Shown here in pieces: positions 33,401 through 46,654 of a DNA stretch of 64,000 nt. How positions within the stretch are numbered: the stretch's first letter is position 1; each line of letters opens with the position of its first letter. Source of the DNA: Icerya purchasi (lineage: Eukaryota > Arthropoda > Insecta > Hemiptera > Monophlebidae); the NCBI GenBank assembly GCA_039619475.1, contig CM077115.1:26115083-26179082 (forward strand), given 5' to 3'. The notes under the pieces are model-generated. The model saw only the letters and a list, made by a program, of their open reading frames with translations, did not search any database and was not told where the DNA came from. A program made the translations under genes and the position numbers.

Positions 33401-36400
33401 TAAAATCTTACCTATTTACGTTAATTGCGACTTAGTTTTTTACTAGGCAGTAAACTGATTTCGAATGTCTTTCTGATGATGTGTAGTTTGCAACCCTTGT
33501 TGACAGATTTTTTCACTTTAAATTATTTCTTACAAGGAAAGCACTCGAACCCGAACTAACCGATTTTGATGCAATTGATATATCTTGTAGAACACAAAAA
33601 AATAAAAGGCCCGTGTTTTTTTATATCTGCTAATAAACATACTAAGAGGGTGAAAACTACCCCCAAAGTTGGCCCAAAAAAAAAACGTTTTTTCTAAATA
33701 TCTCGACTAGCAGTTAATATTTTTTGGTAAAACAAAATTGAGATTACTCCTTTCGGAAAAGCAAGTAATTCATGATGATTTAAACAATAATTGATGAAGC
33801 CCCTATTTTATAGGGGTTGAAACCCCATATTTAATTTATTATTTTGATGATAAAAAATTGTAAAAAATCTAAAAAAAATGTTCAACCAATAAAATGATAA
33901 AATGAAGTTGACCTATTACGGTATTTTCGTTAATTTCATCCCTAAAGTGGTAAACTACCCCTAACACAGAAAAACCAAAAATAGGAATTTCAAGCGATCA
34001 GATTTTGAATTCAATTCGGATACAGGGGTTTCAACGTCGCTGATTACGAATCTGATATCAATTTTTTTTTTTTTTAATATATATATTTAATAAAGTTACA
34101 AAATAGAAAATGAATACGAACATTTATGATTTTAATATAAAAGAGTATAGAAATTATTTTTATTTTATCCCAACCGCAACGTACAATAGCGACATTTGTG
34201 CATCCTTCTATTTCGCAATGCGTATTACAAGAATCTCCGAAACTAAAATCTACAGGATTTTCAAATTTATTCGACCTTTCATTTACATAACCACTTTTGT
34301 ACCAGGAATATTTAAAAAGATCTTCATATCTTGGTGAAGACGATTGGTTGTGAACCAGTGATTGAAGTTTTATTATATTATTTTTAATATGTAAATTTAA
34401 ATCATAATTCATTAAAATTACGTCATCAGAAAATTTTCGAACATAACTTTTCCAAATTCGGAATCCAAAAACATCAAGTGGTTGAATTTTTCCCGTCGTT
34501 CCAGTAGGAATTTTTTTCAAGTTAACAATTTTATTGTCTGACATTGTTTTTTCTACAACTTTTTGACAATGACCACTCCAAGAGTCAAGTAATAGTAAGG
34601 AGGTATGACCTACACTTGGTAAAAATATTTTCTCCAACCAAATTTTAAAGTGATCTGCAAAGAAAAAATGTACTCTTTAACTAATGTAATTCGCAGAATA
34701 ATATGAAAATTTTTGTAAAGTTACTTACTAGATATCTGTGTTAGGGGTAGTTTACCACTTTAGGGGTGAAATTAACGAAAATACCGAAATAGGTCAATTT
34801 CATTTTATCATTTTATTAGTTGAACATTTTTTTTAGATTTTTTACAATTTTTTATCATCAAAATAATAAATTAAATATGGGGTTTCAACCCCTATAAAAT
34901 AGGGGCTTCATCAATTATTGTTTAAATCATCATGAATTACTTGCTTTTCCGAAAGGAGTAATCTCAATTTTGTTTTACCAAAAAATATTAACTGCTAGTC
35001 GAGATATTTAGAAAAAACGTTTTTTTTTTGGCCAACTTTGGGGGTAGTTTTCACCCTCTTAGTATGTTTATTAGCAGATATAAAAAAACACGGGTCTTTT
35101 ATTTTTTTGTGTTCTACAAGATATATCAATTTCATTAAAATCGGTGAGATTGGGTTGGGGTACTGTTAGGGGTGGTTTACCCCTTTAGGGGTGAAATTAA
35201 CGAAAATGCCGAAACAGGTCAACTTCAGTTTTTCATTTTATTAACTAAAAAAATTATTTTTAGATTTTGTACTATTTTTTATCGCCAAAATAATGAATTA
35301 AATATGGGTTTTCAACCCTTATAAAATAGGGGATGCATCCCTTATTGTTCAAATCATCATGAATTACTTGCTTTTCCGAAAGGAGTAATCTCCATTTTGT
35401 TTTACCAAAAAATGTTAAGTATTAGTCGAGATATTTAGAAAAAACAATTTTTTTGGCCAACTTTGGGGGTAGTTTTCACCCTCTTAGTATGTTTATTAGC
35501 AGATATAAAAAAACACGGGTCTTTTATTTTTTTGTGTTCTACAACATATATCAATTGCATCAAAATCGGTGAGTTCGGGTTCGAGTGCTTTCCTTGTTAG
35601 TAACGTTAAGAAGGCCTTTTTATATGTTCCACACTCTAAGTTTTAATGCGGAATATTTTTTTTTTTTTTTTAATCTAAATGTTCTTTAAACTACAAAAAT
35701 TATTTAAAAAATATAGATACATATATATCCTTTTAAGTTTGCCTATATTTAAGAGCCGAGAAAATTTTGCATGATGAAGGCTGCACAGAAATTGTAAAAT
35801 ACACCTGAAAATTGAATTTAAGTGTGAAAGAAAAAAGAAAACATACTGGGATAAAAGCAATGAAAAATAAAGTTATATATACAGCATTTAAAAATGAAAA
35901 AAAAAATGGTATTTAAAAGGGAACGATTAGAATTGAATGAAAACTTCAACTAAATGTAAAGAATCTAGCTAATAACCATTATAGAGTAAGGAAGATAAAA
36001 CTGGCCAAAGGGCGAAAAAAAGAAAAAGGAAAAGTAAAAAAAATAGTTTGTTAAATCTATTTTTAAACGTTTTAAGATTATGAAAGTTGATCTTTTTTTT
36101 AACCGTCATTTTTATTAAAGATTAATGTTTAAGATAAAAATGTGTAGAAATAAAAACTTAAAATTGTACAGTCATGGAAATAAGAAATATTGATTTCGAA
36201 TTTTGGTAAAATCGTAAATCGAATTTGAGGTCAAGTACTCCATCATTAAACAATAAAATGGGAAAATACAACGCTTTTCGCAGTGGTTTAGGATATGTTT
36301 TTAACCGCGACGATTTATTCAGGTTTTTACGTTGCAACAGCCCATGATATACGTTTTGTTCGAAAAGCAAAAATACATAACAAAAATGTCACGTAGGATT

Positions 36401-39400
36401 GAAAAAAATCTCGTATATAATTTCAGAAAGATACAGTTGAGAAAATGAGTTTTATGTGTGTGTGTGTGTGTACATATGGGAAAACTTGAGTTATGGCACA
36501 AAGATGAATTTAACAGTTAGAGCAAGTATTCAGTTTTTACGATCGTGAAACTTCTCCAAATCGAAGCCGAATGGATGTTAAGGTAAAAAACATGAAAAGA
36601 GAATAAAAAGGGACATGTTTTTGTATATCTATATACACCCATTATCATCTTTAGAATATATATACATATATATATGTATGTATGTATGTTTCGATGATTG
36701 ACAATGTAGTCAGATGCCTGTGTGAATTTATGACATGTTAATCAATTATAACCTTGACACGGTTCACTCCATAAAACAATAAAGTTAATATTTATCCAAA
36801 TTAATCTCAAAGCCGATTTTACCCGTGTACACGAATTAATCGTTAAAATTACTTTTTTTTCATATTTTATTTAACCCAATCTTGTTTTGTGCTTTTTTTT
36901 TTTGTTCTACGTGTGTGTATTTTTTTGTTCAATTACTATTTTGCAACTCTTAATTTTTTATAAACTTCTATAAATATTTTATTTTTAGTGTAAAGACAGT
37001 AACTCTTATTAGGTTGAACATTTTTTACAATGGTTCTAAAAAAAACATTAGAAAATTTTGCGATTAATGACACCCATAATATATACGAAATGCGCCTGAT
37101 ATACATAAATCCCTGATAGTATCATTCTTAAAGATCTTTCTCCTCTACTTACACATTCTTCTAACGTCTCCATTACAGCGTTTCGCGTTAACTTGTACCA
37201 AAAGTTGATGTCCACAGCTTCTTCTTCGGTTAGCCTCTTTTTCTAAGGGATCCATTTCACCAGTTCCTCCAAGGAAAAATTTATGATAAAATATAATGTC
37301 AGATAATTGCATGTAATTTGTGTAAATTGTGTATCAACGTCTCTGATCCGCTGCTATAATGCAAACAAATCTGGGGGTGCTGGAAAAATGGTAGTCCCCT
37401 AAGGTGAAATTACAAAAAAATATGGTCTCAAATAATTGCGTACAATTTATGTAAATTGTGTTTCAACATTCAAAAAATTGTGTACACACTCCCCTTCGCC
37501 GCTATAATAAAAACAAATTTACGGGCTAGCCCTCCCACTGCTTTCATTACATCCGGAAAAAATATTAAATCTTCAGTTGGTAAGTTAGCAGTAATCACTT
37601 TACTTTCATGTAGTCCATTCCTTTGAGAAATATTTCGCATGTTCTAACCCCCATTAAAACACGGGCACTGCGAAAATAAACTTGTGATCAAAAATTAGGC
37701 TGTACAAGCAGCGTTAATGTATACACTCAGCTCTTTTCGTTTAAAATTATTAATACTAAACAGAATTTGAGCTCTGTTCTTGCATGTTTCTGCATTAATT
37801 CCATCTCTTAGTGAATTTCTAATCAATTCGAAGTATAAAGCAGTACTATTGAAAATAAAATTTATAAAATTATTGTAATGATTACTATCTGCATAAGTGC
37901 AAAATAAAATTTAAGTAGTTGTATCAAATGTACATGTGTTTATAATTGTGTAATGATAGTTCCCTCTGGATAAATACTTTGTAACTTTGAACAACTTCCA
38001 TTTACTAGCTGGCCAAGTATTGAACTTTTCGTTGAACTGCTCAAGTTTTGAAATAAAATGGTAGCATCTGGTTCTGTATTACTAGGTTTAAGTTTTTTAG
38101 TTTTTGTTATAAATTTTGTATTATTTTGTCCCCACCAATTCTCTTCCGTTTCTTGATCACGCAAAAGGGAATTAGAGGATTTTTTTTTTTGTATAATAGT
38201 TAATTTTTTCTATAGTCGCCCTATTTCTGTTTTTTTTGGCGTGCACCGGCAATATTGATCTTTCCTGTTATGCACTGAACGTGTATACCAACAAAATCGT
38301 CTAATAGGTAATTTTTCGTCTTTGAAACAATCGATTTTCAATTCTTTAAACAAACTTTTCGAAACTTGTTGTGTCTATTTCATTGCCAAATTCAAATATT
38401 GGTAAAACAATAGCTGACTACAAACATATTAGCTTGCAGTAAACTAGTAATCTTTTCGCTAAAATTTCACCTGGGGGGGGGGGGGGGCTAGCATTTCTCC
38501 AGCCCTCCCCAGATTTGTTTTCATTATAGCGGCGGATGAGATTGTATACAAATTTGGGGACGTTAATACACAAATTATACACAATTATCTAGACACTATA
38601 TTTTATCATAAATTTTCCCTTGGTGGGGGCTAGTGAAATGGACCCATCTCTAATTGTTGAAATTAAGAATCCCCATTCCGTACAGTACCTCTTTCATACT
38701 CTCGCTTTCCTTGTTTCCTACCCTTACTCTTGCTATCTTTATTTCCCTAGTATCTAATCGAATTAGGTTCTAATATTTCTTTACTTCCTTTTATAATCTT
38801 TTAAGTCTGCTGAACTGACGCGCAAATCAAAATGTCAAAAAAAAGAAAAAGAAACGTACCAAGTTATTTTTCTAATATGCCTTTTACCTGGAAGACCTAA
38901 ACAAAAGTATAATTCTAAAAGGAGTACAAAATAAGACAATTTCCCAGTAGGAAGACGATGACGAAGATGAATTTCAGGTCACATTTTGTTAATTACGATT
39001 ACAAGATTACATATGTAAGCTATTCTCAATCACTGCTGGCTGGACGTAATTTAATTAACAAAAAAGACTCAATCGATGTATTTGTTTAATTATGGCTGCA
39101 ATGCGTCATTACAAAATTATCAGGTTTGTCAAAAGAATTGGATTATTCTTCATCGAAGTTCCAAACTAATCAATACCGACGATTGTCGGAATACATACTA
39201 ACTATAGTAGTTAAATGTTCGAATAATAATAGCTGTAATCTTTCAAAGGATTATAACAACGAGTAGTAGTTCATTTTCTTACTACATTTATTCGTGTATT
39301 ATTTTTCAAATAAACATAATATATGCTTCCTTTGGAAAGATAAAAGCTATTTTCCAGATTTTTAACTATTAAAGTGTTTTTGTATTCATATTAAATTGTC

Positions 39401-42400
39401 TGTACCGATAATCTTGATAAAGAGTACTATTTGATTCTTTTGAAAAATCCTCAATTATTATCTCGCAATAATACGTTATAATTAGTATTAATAATTACTG
39501 AAGTATAATCAATTACTTTAAATAATTGCCCTTGTAGGAATCATTTTTGTAATTAATTATCAAAAGTAACCAATTACGCCCAACTCTAGTTCAGAATCGA
39601 ATCTCATAATCTTGCTTAATCGTAATTAATTACAAGATGCCCAACTGTAATGTCTGTTTTTAAAAATGTTTACTCCAATTAGATAATGCGAGGAACAGTT
39701 ACGTCTTTAATCTTTATTTATTCTCTCTCTTTTCCCTTTGTTTCATCGTCTACCGCGTGCCGTATTTTTTTTTCTATTTTATTCCATTTTGCTTAAAAAC
39801 GAACATCACTTTATATCGTAAACTTTAATTAACATATACGTATATTTTCTTTTTTTATACGTACACAATTCTCATAACCTCCTTCAGTTCTGGAAGAGAT
39901 GCGTCTCGATTCGTGAAAAATTCCGGGACAGCAGCTCGCATCGTAAAATACATATCCAATTTGCGTTTCGTCTTCTCTAAGGAAAATTTACAGCCGCGTA
40001 GGAACGTCATAATTCTCGCATCGTCTGAAAAGCGAAATAATTGAATATTATCTATCACCGACAATCGATAAATAAAAAGAAAATATTTATTTGCGCCGCT
40101 GTTTTTTATAAATTATTATTATTAATTTTAATGAAAATAAAAAAAAATAACAATCGTGGATCTTTTCTTCTGACTACCGTCGTAGAAATCTCGTCGTAGA
40201 GTACACGGCTAGTGTGGTAATCGGCCAGGATTTTAAACAAAGAGGTGCAATAGCAATAATGCTGAAGTAGTTTGTATCCGCTGCGTGTATACAATTATAT
40301 TTGGTAGATTAAAAGTTTAATCATATTAAACGTCGTCGCTGAAGTTGTAAAAACTTAAATGGTATGATAAATGTACACTGCGCTGGTCACAAGAGCACAG
40401 TAATCGTCTAAAATTTCAGCAAGAACCGTGCGTAGGTTAATTAGTAGCGTTCTTCCCGAAAATATCTTATCTCCTTCGACTTCAATCATTTTCAACATTT
40501 ACCTCCCTTATGAAAAATCACATTTCGAGATATACGATATTAGTTGTTCCAGTATTTAAACACGTTCTAGTTCATAAAAAGAAAAGGGGATATATACATG
40601 CGGTATTCTCAGTGCTGATCGCTGAACTTGTTTTAACGCGTCCTTGTATGACTAATTACTGTTGCCGATGTTTTTGCATATTTTCTGCTTGTTCCTGTAT
40701 TTGTTTTTGAAAAAACCCGCGTTCAGCATTTTTTTTTCTTTTGTACGTTGAAAGTACCTGTAAATATGTCATTTGAAGTATCGAATGTGCGGAAATGGAA
40801 ATTATTAATTGAGCTCTTAAACGACAGCGTTACCTGTAAGTCTGTTTCGACAGTGATCTGGTGGAAACCAAAGAAAGAACTGAGTAAATCATAAAATCTA
40901 CTATGGGAGTGTAATAATAAGTGGGGGGCTATTTATTACGATAACTGCAAGCTTGTATTGAATATTCTAAAGAGCAATTTGATCAAGTGAATGGAAATTG
41001 CTACTCTACCAAGAACTGATCTTAAACATCAAAGAACGGTTACTAAATAACTAGTATATCGCGAAAAGTTTCCGCAGTCTTACAAGTTCAGTCACGTAGA
41101 AAATCTTTTTAGTTAGCTGGACCTGCGCATTCGGGAAAGGCTCATTAGTTTAAAGATTGAATTAGGATAAGGCTTAAGATAGTGTCTAAAATCTCAGCCG
41201 AAGAATACAACCCAAAAGAATCTTTTCCAATATGCCTATTTAACTCCATTGCGTCGGCACAGTATTAATTTTGAACCTTTGAGAGTTTCGCGTTTTTTAT
41301 AAAAAGGAAATCGTTTTATTCCATTCTTTTTTTTTTTTAATTCACATTACAGCTCATGCGCCGTCTGTAACTGCAAAGCTATTACCGCACAAGCGCCATC
41401 TATTTTATATGAATCTGACTAGTTTGTTTGTTTTAATGAATCGGAGTATCCGGTACAGATGGATAAAGCCATTGGATAACATTGCTCCAACAGGTCTATT
41501 AGATAGGACAATAATATTCACGCTTGGGCACAAGTCTGACCTTTGTTGGAATAAGCTGTAAACAAAAGGACCATGTTACAGTAGACGCCGTTCGTTCAAA
41601 GACATATTCACCGAATTATATCCGATTCTTAATCTGGTCAGGCTTGAAAATTCTCTGCATGTTACTTCAAATAGAGGCCACTGCGTCTGTGTGTTTGACT
41701 TGAAGGATCTTAGTCAGGATGGCTGTAATAATCTAAAGCTTCTTTTATTTATCTGAGTAATGTATATACAGAAAATCGGATATGGAGCCGGGCGAGTAGG
41801 CATCTATATTCATGGGGATGACCAGTGTCGCTCTAACAGCCGTAAGATACAATTGATAGTAACTGACAGTGGGTGGAATTTGTTTTTGAAGCCAAAAAAA
41901 AAGCGGAGGAACAGGAAGGAAACAGCGTATTATTGAAGAAGAGAGAAATATCAGTTACGGGATTTTTCCTGGGGCTTGTGTGATATTTGAAACAAGCCGA
42001 CTTTGTTCGGGAAAAATTCTAATCATTGTTATCAGTCCATGAATGTAATCTACTTAGTGTAGATTACATTCATGGATCGTGTATTGGATAGGCGATTAGA
42101 GGAGTTTAGATTATCTCTGAATAATAACCGTGCTGAAACAGGCGGCCATTCCGCTATGTCATTCATGTATAGAATAAATAAAATTACGCTCAAAGGTGAT
42201 TCTTGCGCAATGCCATTCTTTATTTGAATCAGTGAAAAAATCCATGAGCCGATTTTTACCTTAATTTTTCTCTTTGTTAAGTAATCCGTCTACTGTGGTG
42301 TCTTCAGCTTTAAAATCACTCAATATTATGCGGTCGAACGCGTTCTCTATATCAAAAAATAGTGAATAGAGGTTTTGCATCGTATTTTGAATTGCCACGG

Positions 42401-45400
42401 GGGTCAAAAAATGGCTAACTTTTGATTTCCGGCTTGGCTTTGGGAAAGGATTTTTATTGATTCAAGGAAAAAATAAAACCGCCTATTCACCATTTTCCCT
42501 GCTATTTTTTTCACAATGAGCTGATTGAGAAAATAAGTCGATAGCAGGAAAGTGCCTTTTTTTTTCTTGTTTTTAGGATTACTATTATTGAGATACTGTT
42601 TTCCAGCAATTTCAGATGAGACCAGAAGACCAATTTTGATTATATAAGAATTTGAAAAATAACTTAGCGGATGATACGGGTAAATGTTTTATCGCGAATG
42701 GATGAATCGAGTATTGTTGTTCAGTTGATAGTTTAATTCGGCGATCGTGAATCGGACACTGAAAATTAAAGAATGAGAGAGGAAAAGGATACAAGCTGAG
42801 ATTTTGCTTTAGTTTTTGAAACTAAAAATATTTTGAATAGGATGAGGATACATTAGCGAAGTGAATCGCAAAGAAGGTCCCTGTCACCCCGAATTCATCT
42901 GTGACTAGCGTTGAAAGTCTATCAGCAGCGTGCAGCATTCACCGAAGAATTCACAGTATCGATCAGTGTTTCGATTTTTTTCCATATTATTGCACTGGGA
43001 GTATCTTTAGAAATGATATGTAAGATGCCTACGACTCGCGTTTTCTAATTCGAATAAGGCGCGTTCTAGTTTCCTAGTTGTACTTTCTCGAGGTGCGTTT
43101 TCTTCTTTGGGAAATGGTCTGGGCGCACCACCATGGAACGCACCACTCTCTTTGCTCAAGTACAGAGAGTTGTTAATGCTGCTCATTGCAACGCGTCGAT
43201 AATTGTAGTGTACATTTTCATTGATAGACAGAGATAACTGCAAAGGTTCTCTAATTTTTAGTATACGCCTTCCGGTTTGCCTTATGCAAAAAACAAATCG
43301 CCTTCGTGCGTTAATTTGAGACTCGAATGAAAAAACTGATAAAAGATAGGAAAAGGATCACTACTGCAGCAGAGGTCTCGATACACAGAAATATTCAAAA
43401 ATAGGAATAGTTGAGATGACGAGAAGGCGAGATCAAGTACGGCGATCCTGTTAAGTGTGGAATTAAAGTTCATACGAGAAAGGGTTGAAATGGGAATATA
43501 ATATCGTTTGTTCAATAAGCTGTTAGAGATGACAGTGCACTCCGATGTGTTAGTATACTAGTTGTTAATGTACATTAAAATCAGCGAACAGAATTAACGG
43601 AGTGTTCATATTGTAGTAGGGAATCATCGGTCTTACTTTGTGTTGCAGTTGAAATAGGTGGAATATAGTCACTTTTAGCTTTATTTTCATAAGAGTGTTC
43701 ATTTTTTCAGACCTTAATTTTCCACATTTCCAGTTTGTATATGTCATCTGGAGAAACAAATGCTTTTTTTTTTTTTGTTTTTTTTATTTCATCAAACTGT
43801 GATAAACGGAACAAGTTAGCAAGTGTACGAAGATTTACTGAATATCGTGAAGAAAAAAATTATTGTAAAACCAGGAATCTCTGGCACAGTTAATATGTAA
43901 AATATTTAATATTCGTTCGAAATTATAAAAGTAGAAAAATCGTAACCGTGTACACAATATTTACTTTAGAAATGTGTCGTTTAATATCGGTCAAAACTGA
44001 AAACGTATAAAGACTGACGAAATCGCAGAAGCGCTTTTTAATATCACAAATTGAACGAACGAGATAAATGGAATTTTGAAAATTGTACTCCTACTATAAG
44101 GGGAAAGATTTAAAAATTCAAATTAAAACGGGATGTAAAATAATTTTTGAAACGAATACATAAAGCTATATTCAGAAACCATTTTAGAGGTCGCGTTAAA
44201 ACGATGAAGTATTATTCATTTTATTTTCTTTACGTTCACATTCGTCTTCATTTTAAAATATATATATGGAAAAATTCTTCATCCACACTGTTCCGACTTA
44301 ATGATATAACTGTTGCGGGAGTATATCACAAAGAGCAGAAGCGTTTGTTCGATGAATGCCACCACTGCCCGGAAATTCGAATAGCACTTTTCATATTCAA
44401 ATTGACGGGCACGCTTAGAAGTTCCTTGCTTCTGCACACCGTAAGATTGACATTGATAAATTTAAAAAGAACACATTAATTTCTTCTAACCGACGATAAG
44501 ACAAGTGACTGAAAATAAATAAAACCGTTATTTTCAAGGTTACAATCACTATCTGCCATATTAACAATCGCACATTTAATATAAACGATTACGACGAAAT
44601 AGACATATGTAATAAAGTATATTCACTTTTAAATACAGCACATTGTTTATGGAACTGGTAAACATTTTTCGTGACCAAACACACACACACACACTTAGGT
44701 GTAAATATTTTTGCCCAGTCATTTTTTGACCACCAGTCGAAATGTTTTTCCGGTTTTTCGTGTGATGCGTAGTGAACGTTTTATTATATGACTCTGATAC
44801 GGGACGGTGTTCGAAGGTTTTTTGTTTTTGTACGATACGTCAGAGAAGTGTCATTTTCTCGAGATCAATTATTTTAAGGTGAATAGGAAACTTCGATATT
44901 TTAAACCGACCAAAAGACCCTGTCGGTTAGGAAAGGATTAACGTTTTGAAAGAAATAATTTCCCTTTACATATAAGTTCTTCCGTTTTTTAATAATCTTT
45001 TCAGTGAGATCAATGATTTTTTACTTTTCCGAGGTTGAACTCTATACAGGTACTGAGTTTATATAATCACCATGGAGATAATTATAACTTGCAAAGAAGA
45101 TGAAGCGGAGGAGATCAAATTAGGTTAAATTCAAAAAAGGGAAGTAGAGTTGGTAGCATCGGAATTACAAGAAACACGATTTTATTTGAAAAACGAGTAA
45201 TAGAGTTGTCGACGACAGTAAACAAATTATCGGGCAGCCCATCCAGGAAGAGGTGATGGCGACTAGATAAAAAGGGAGAGGGGATAATAAAAAAAAAACA
45301 GTTTTGAAAATTTTTGAAATTATTACTAGATTTGCAGAAAGTAGGATATTTGCGATGAAGATTTAAGAAACCGTGACGTGCCCAGCGTAAAAACTAATAG

Positions 45401-46621
45401 AGAGCTTTTGATGATTGCAGGAAAGATTTTTTTTCGAAAATCATCTCGCAACTCGATTACTTTTTTTTTTCGGATAATTCATTCAAGGCAGAAATATGCA
45501 AAATGCTTGCAGCTACGACAAAAGCAAAGGAGGGTCTTGGAAATTTTCTCGAAAAGAAATGTCCGGAAGTGTAGTGAATGGTATGAGACGCTGATGTTTC
45601 GCCGTTATCCGTTAAAAATGGATTAAATCCGCGAAATCGGAGAAATGAAATTTAAAGATTGTGAAATGGGCGGAACTTTAGTAGTTCGACAGATCTTGCG
45701 AGTTTATTTAAAACCTTTTAAAAAAAGATATATAATAAGAATTAAGGATTCGCGAGCTCTGCTTCGATGTCATCTTCAGAAAAACAAGAATGAAAATAAC
45801 GCCAAATCCATAAAAACGCGCTAAAAAGAATGCATGATTTGGAATTACGCGTGGAGCAGGAATTTGAGCTGGGGCCTTAAAAGCGGTTGACGACGAAGGC
45901 GGAGGAAGAAAATTCGACCAAGGCACAAGTCTTGCTCCAAAGAGTCAAATGGAGTTAAATGATCTTACAGAGCCAACTTTTGATAATTGTCTGTATATGC
46001 TAAGAGTAAGCCGATCATTACTGAGCTATGCAACAGTGCTTATAGATAAAATGACCATGTATCACTTCCAGCTCCCAGCACTGGAAATATTGATGAAAAT
46101 AAGACGTTTAAAACTAATCATATTTCAGTACTATCCCCGGTTGTTGTAGCGTTTTACTATAGTGGTACATAGATTAGAGCGTTTGTTCTGATAATACGAC
46201 TTTATTTCAACGGCAGTGCATTTTGTATCAAAAAAATGTGTTGAAAACCGCTCTCAATTAATATGCCTAATTTATCATTTTACAATAGAACCGTTTGCTT
46301 TCTTCCTCGCTTTTCCGTTACTCTCTTGTGCCGTCTCCTTATTGTCCATTGCACCCCTCCAATATCCAATTTGTTTGTGATCCCGATCACATAATGTTCG
46401 GCTGTTCGTCTCTTGTAACCGATAAAGCTTCTTTCTACTCCTCCCTTTTTCAAATTCCCACTCCATACAGTGCTTCGTTCATTCTCTCCCTTTCTAGTCC
46501 TTCTGTTGTCCAGGCTCTTGATTCTTTTTTGTCGGCTATCTCTGATCGTGTAGAGATCTGAGTATCTTGCGTCCTTTTTCCTTTCTTTCTTGTGCCAATG
46601 TGCTTGTAGACAAACCCCCAC

Positions 46622-46654
<33 letters not shown>

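Larger units (their letters stand above)
33533..35596 (-). mobile_element. Pogo-like DNA transposon derivative with triplicated ~430-bp arms
   Basis: 2064 bp. The left terminus CAAGGAAAGCACTCGAACCC is repeated inverted at the right terminus, and TTA occurs immediately outside both ends (33530-33532 and 35597-35599). Three ~430-bp arm copies exist: left (33533-33970), an inverted copy at 34735-35150, and a second inverted copy at 35164-35596 directly after it. The space between the left and middle arms holds the C-terminal exon of a DDE transposase. The 5' exons are missing, so it is non-autonomous. Confidence 0.85.
30848..39864 (-). other. CRAL-TRIO gene intron 2
   Basis: 9.0 kb. It contains the 32098 MITE, the pogo-like element at 33533-35596 and the inverted-repeat element at 37247-38645 with its flanking non-LTR tail. 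The rest (30850-32090, 32411-33529, 35600-37120, 38880-39864) is AT-rich spacer with simple repeats and no gene signal. Confidence 0.85.

Noticed and set aside
44147..44479. 110-codon plus-strand frame inside intron 1
   Set aside because: No family resemblance, and no conserved-looking motif beyond a chance Cys/His cluster (DECHHCPE). Not supported as an exon.
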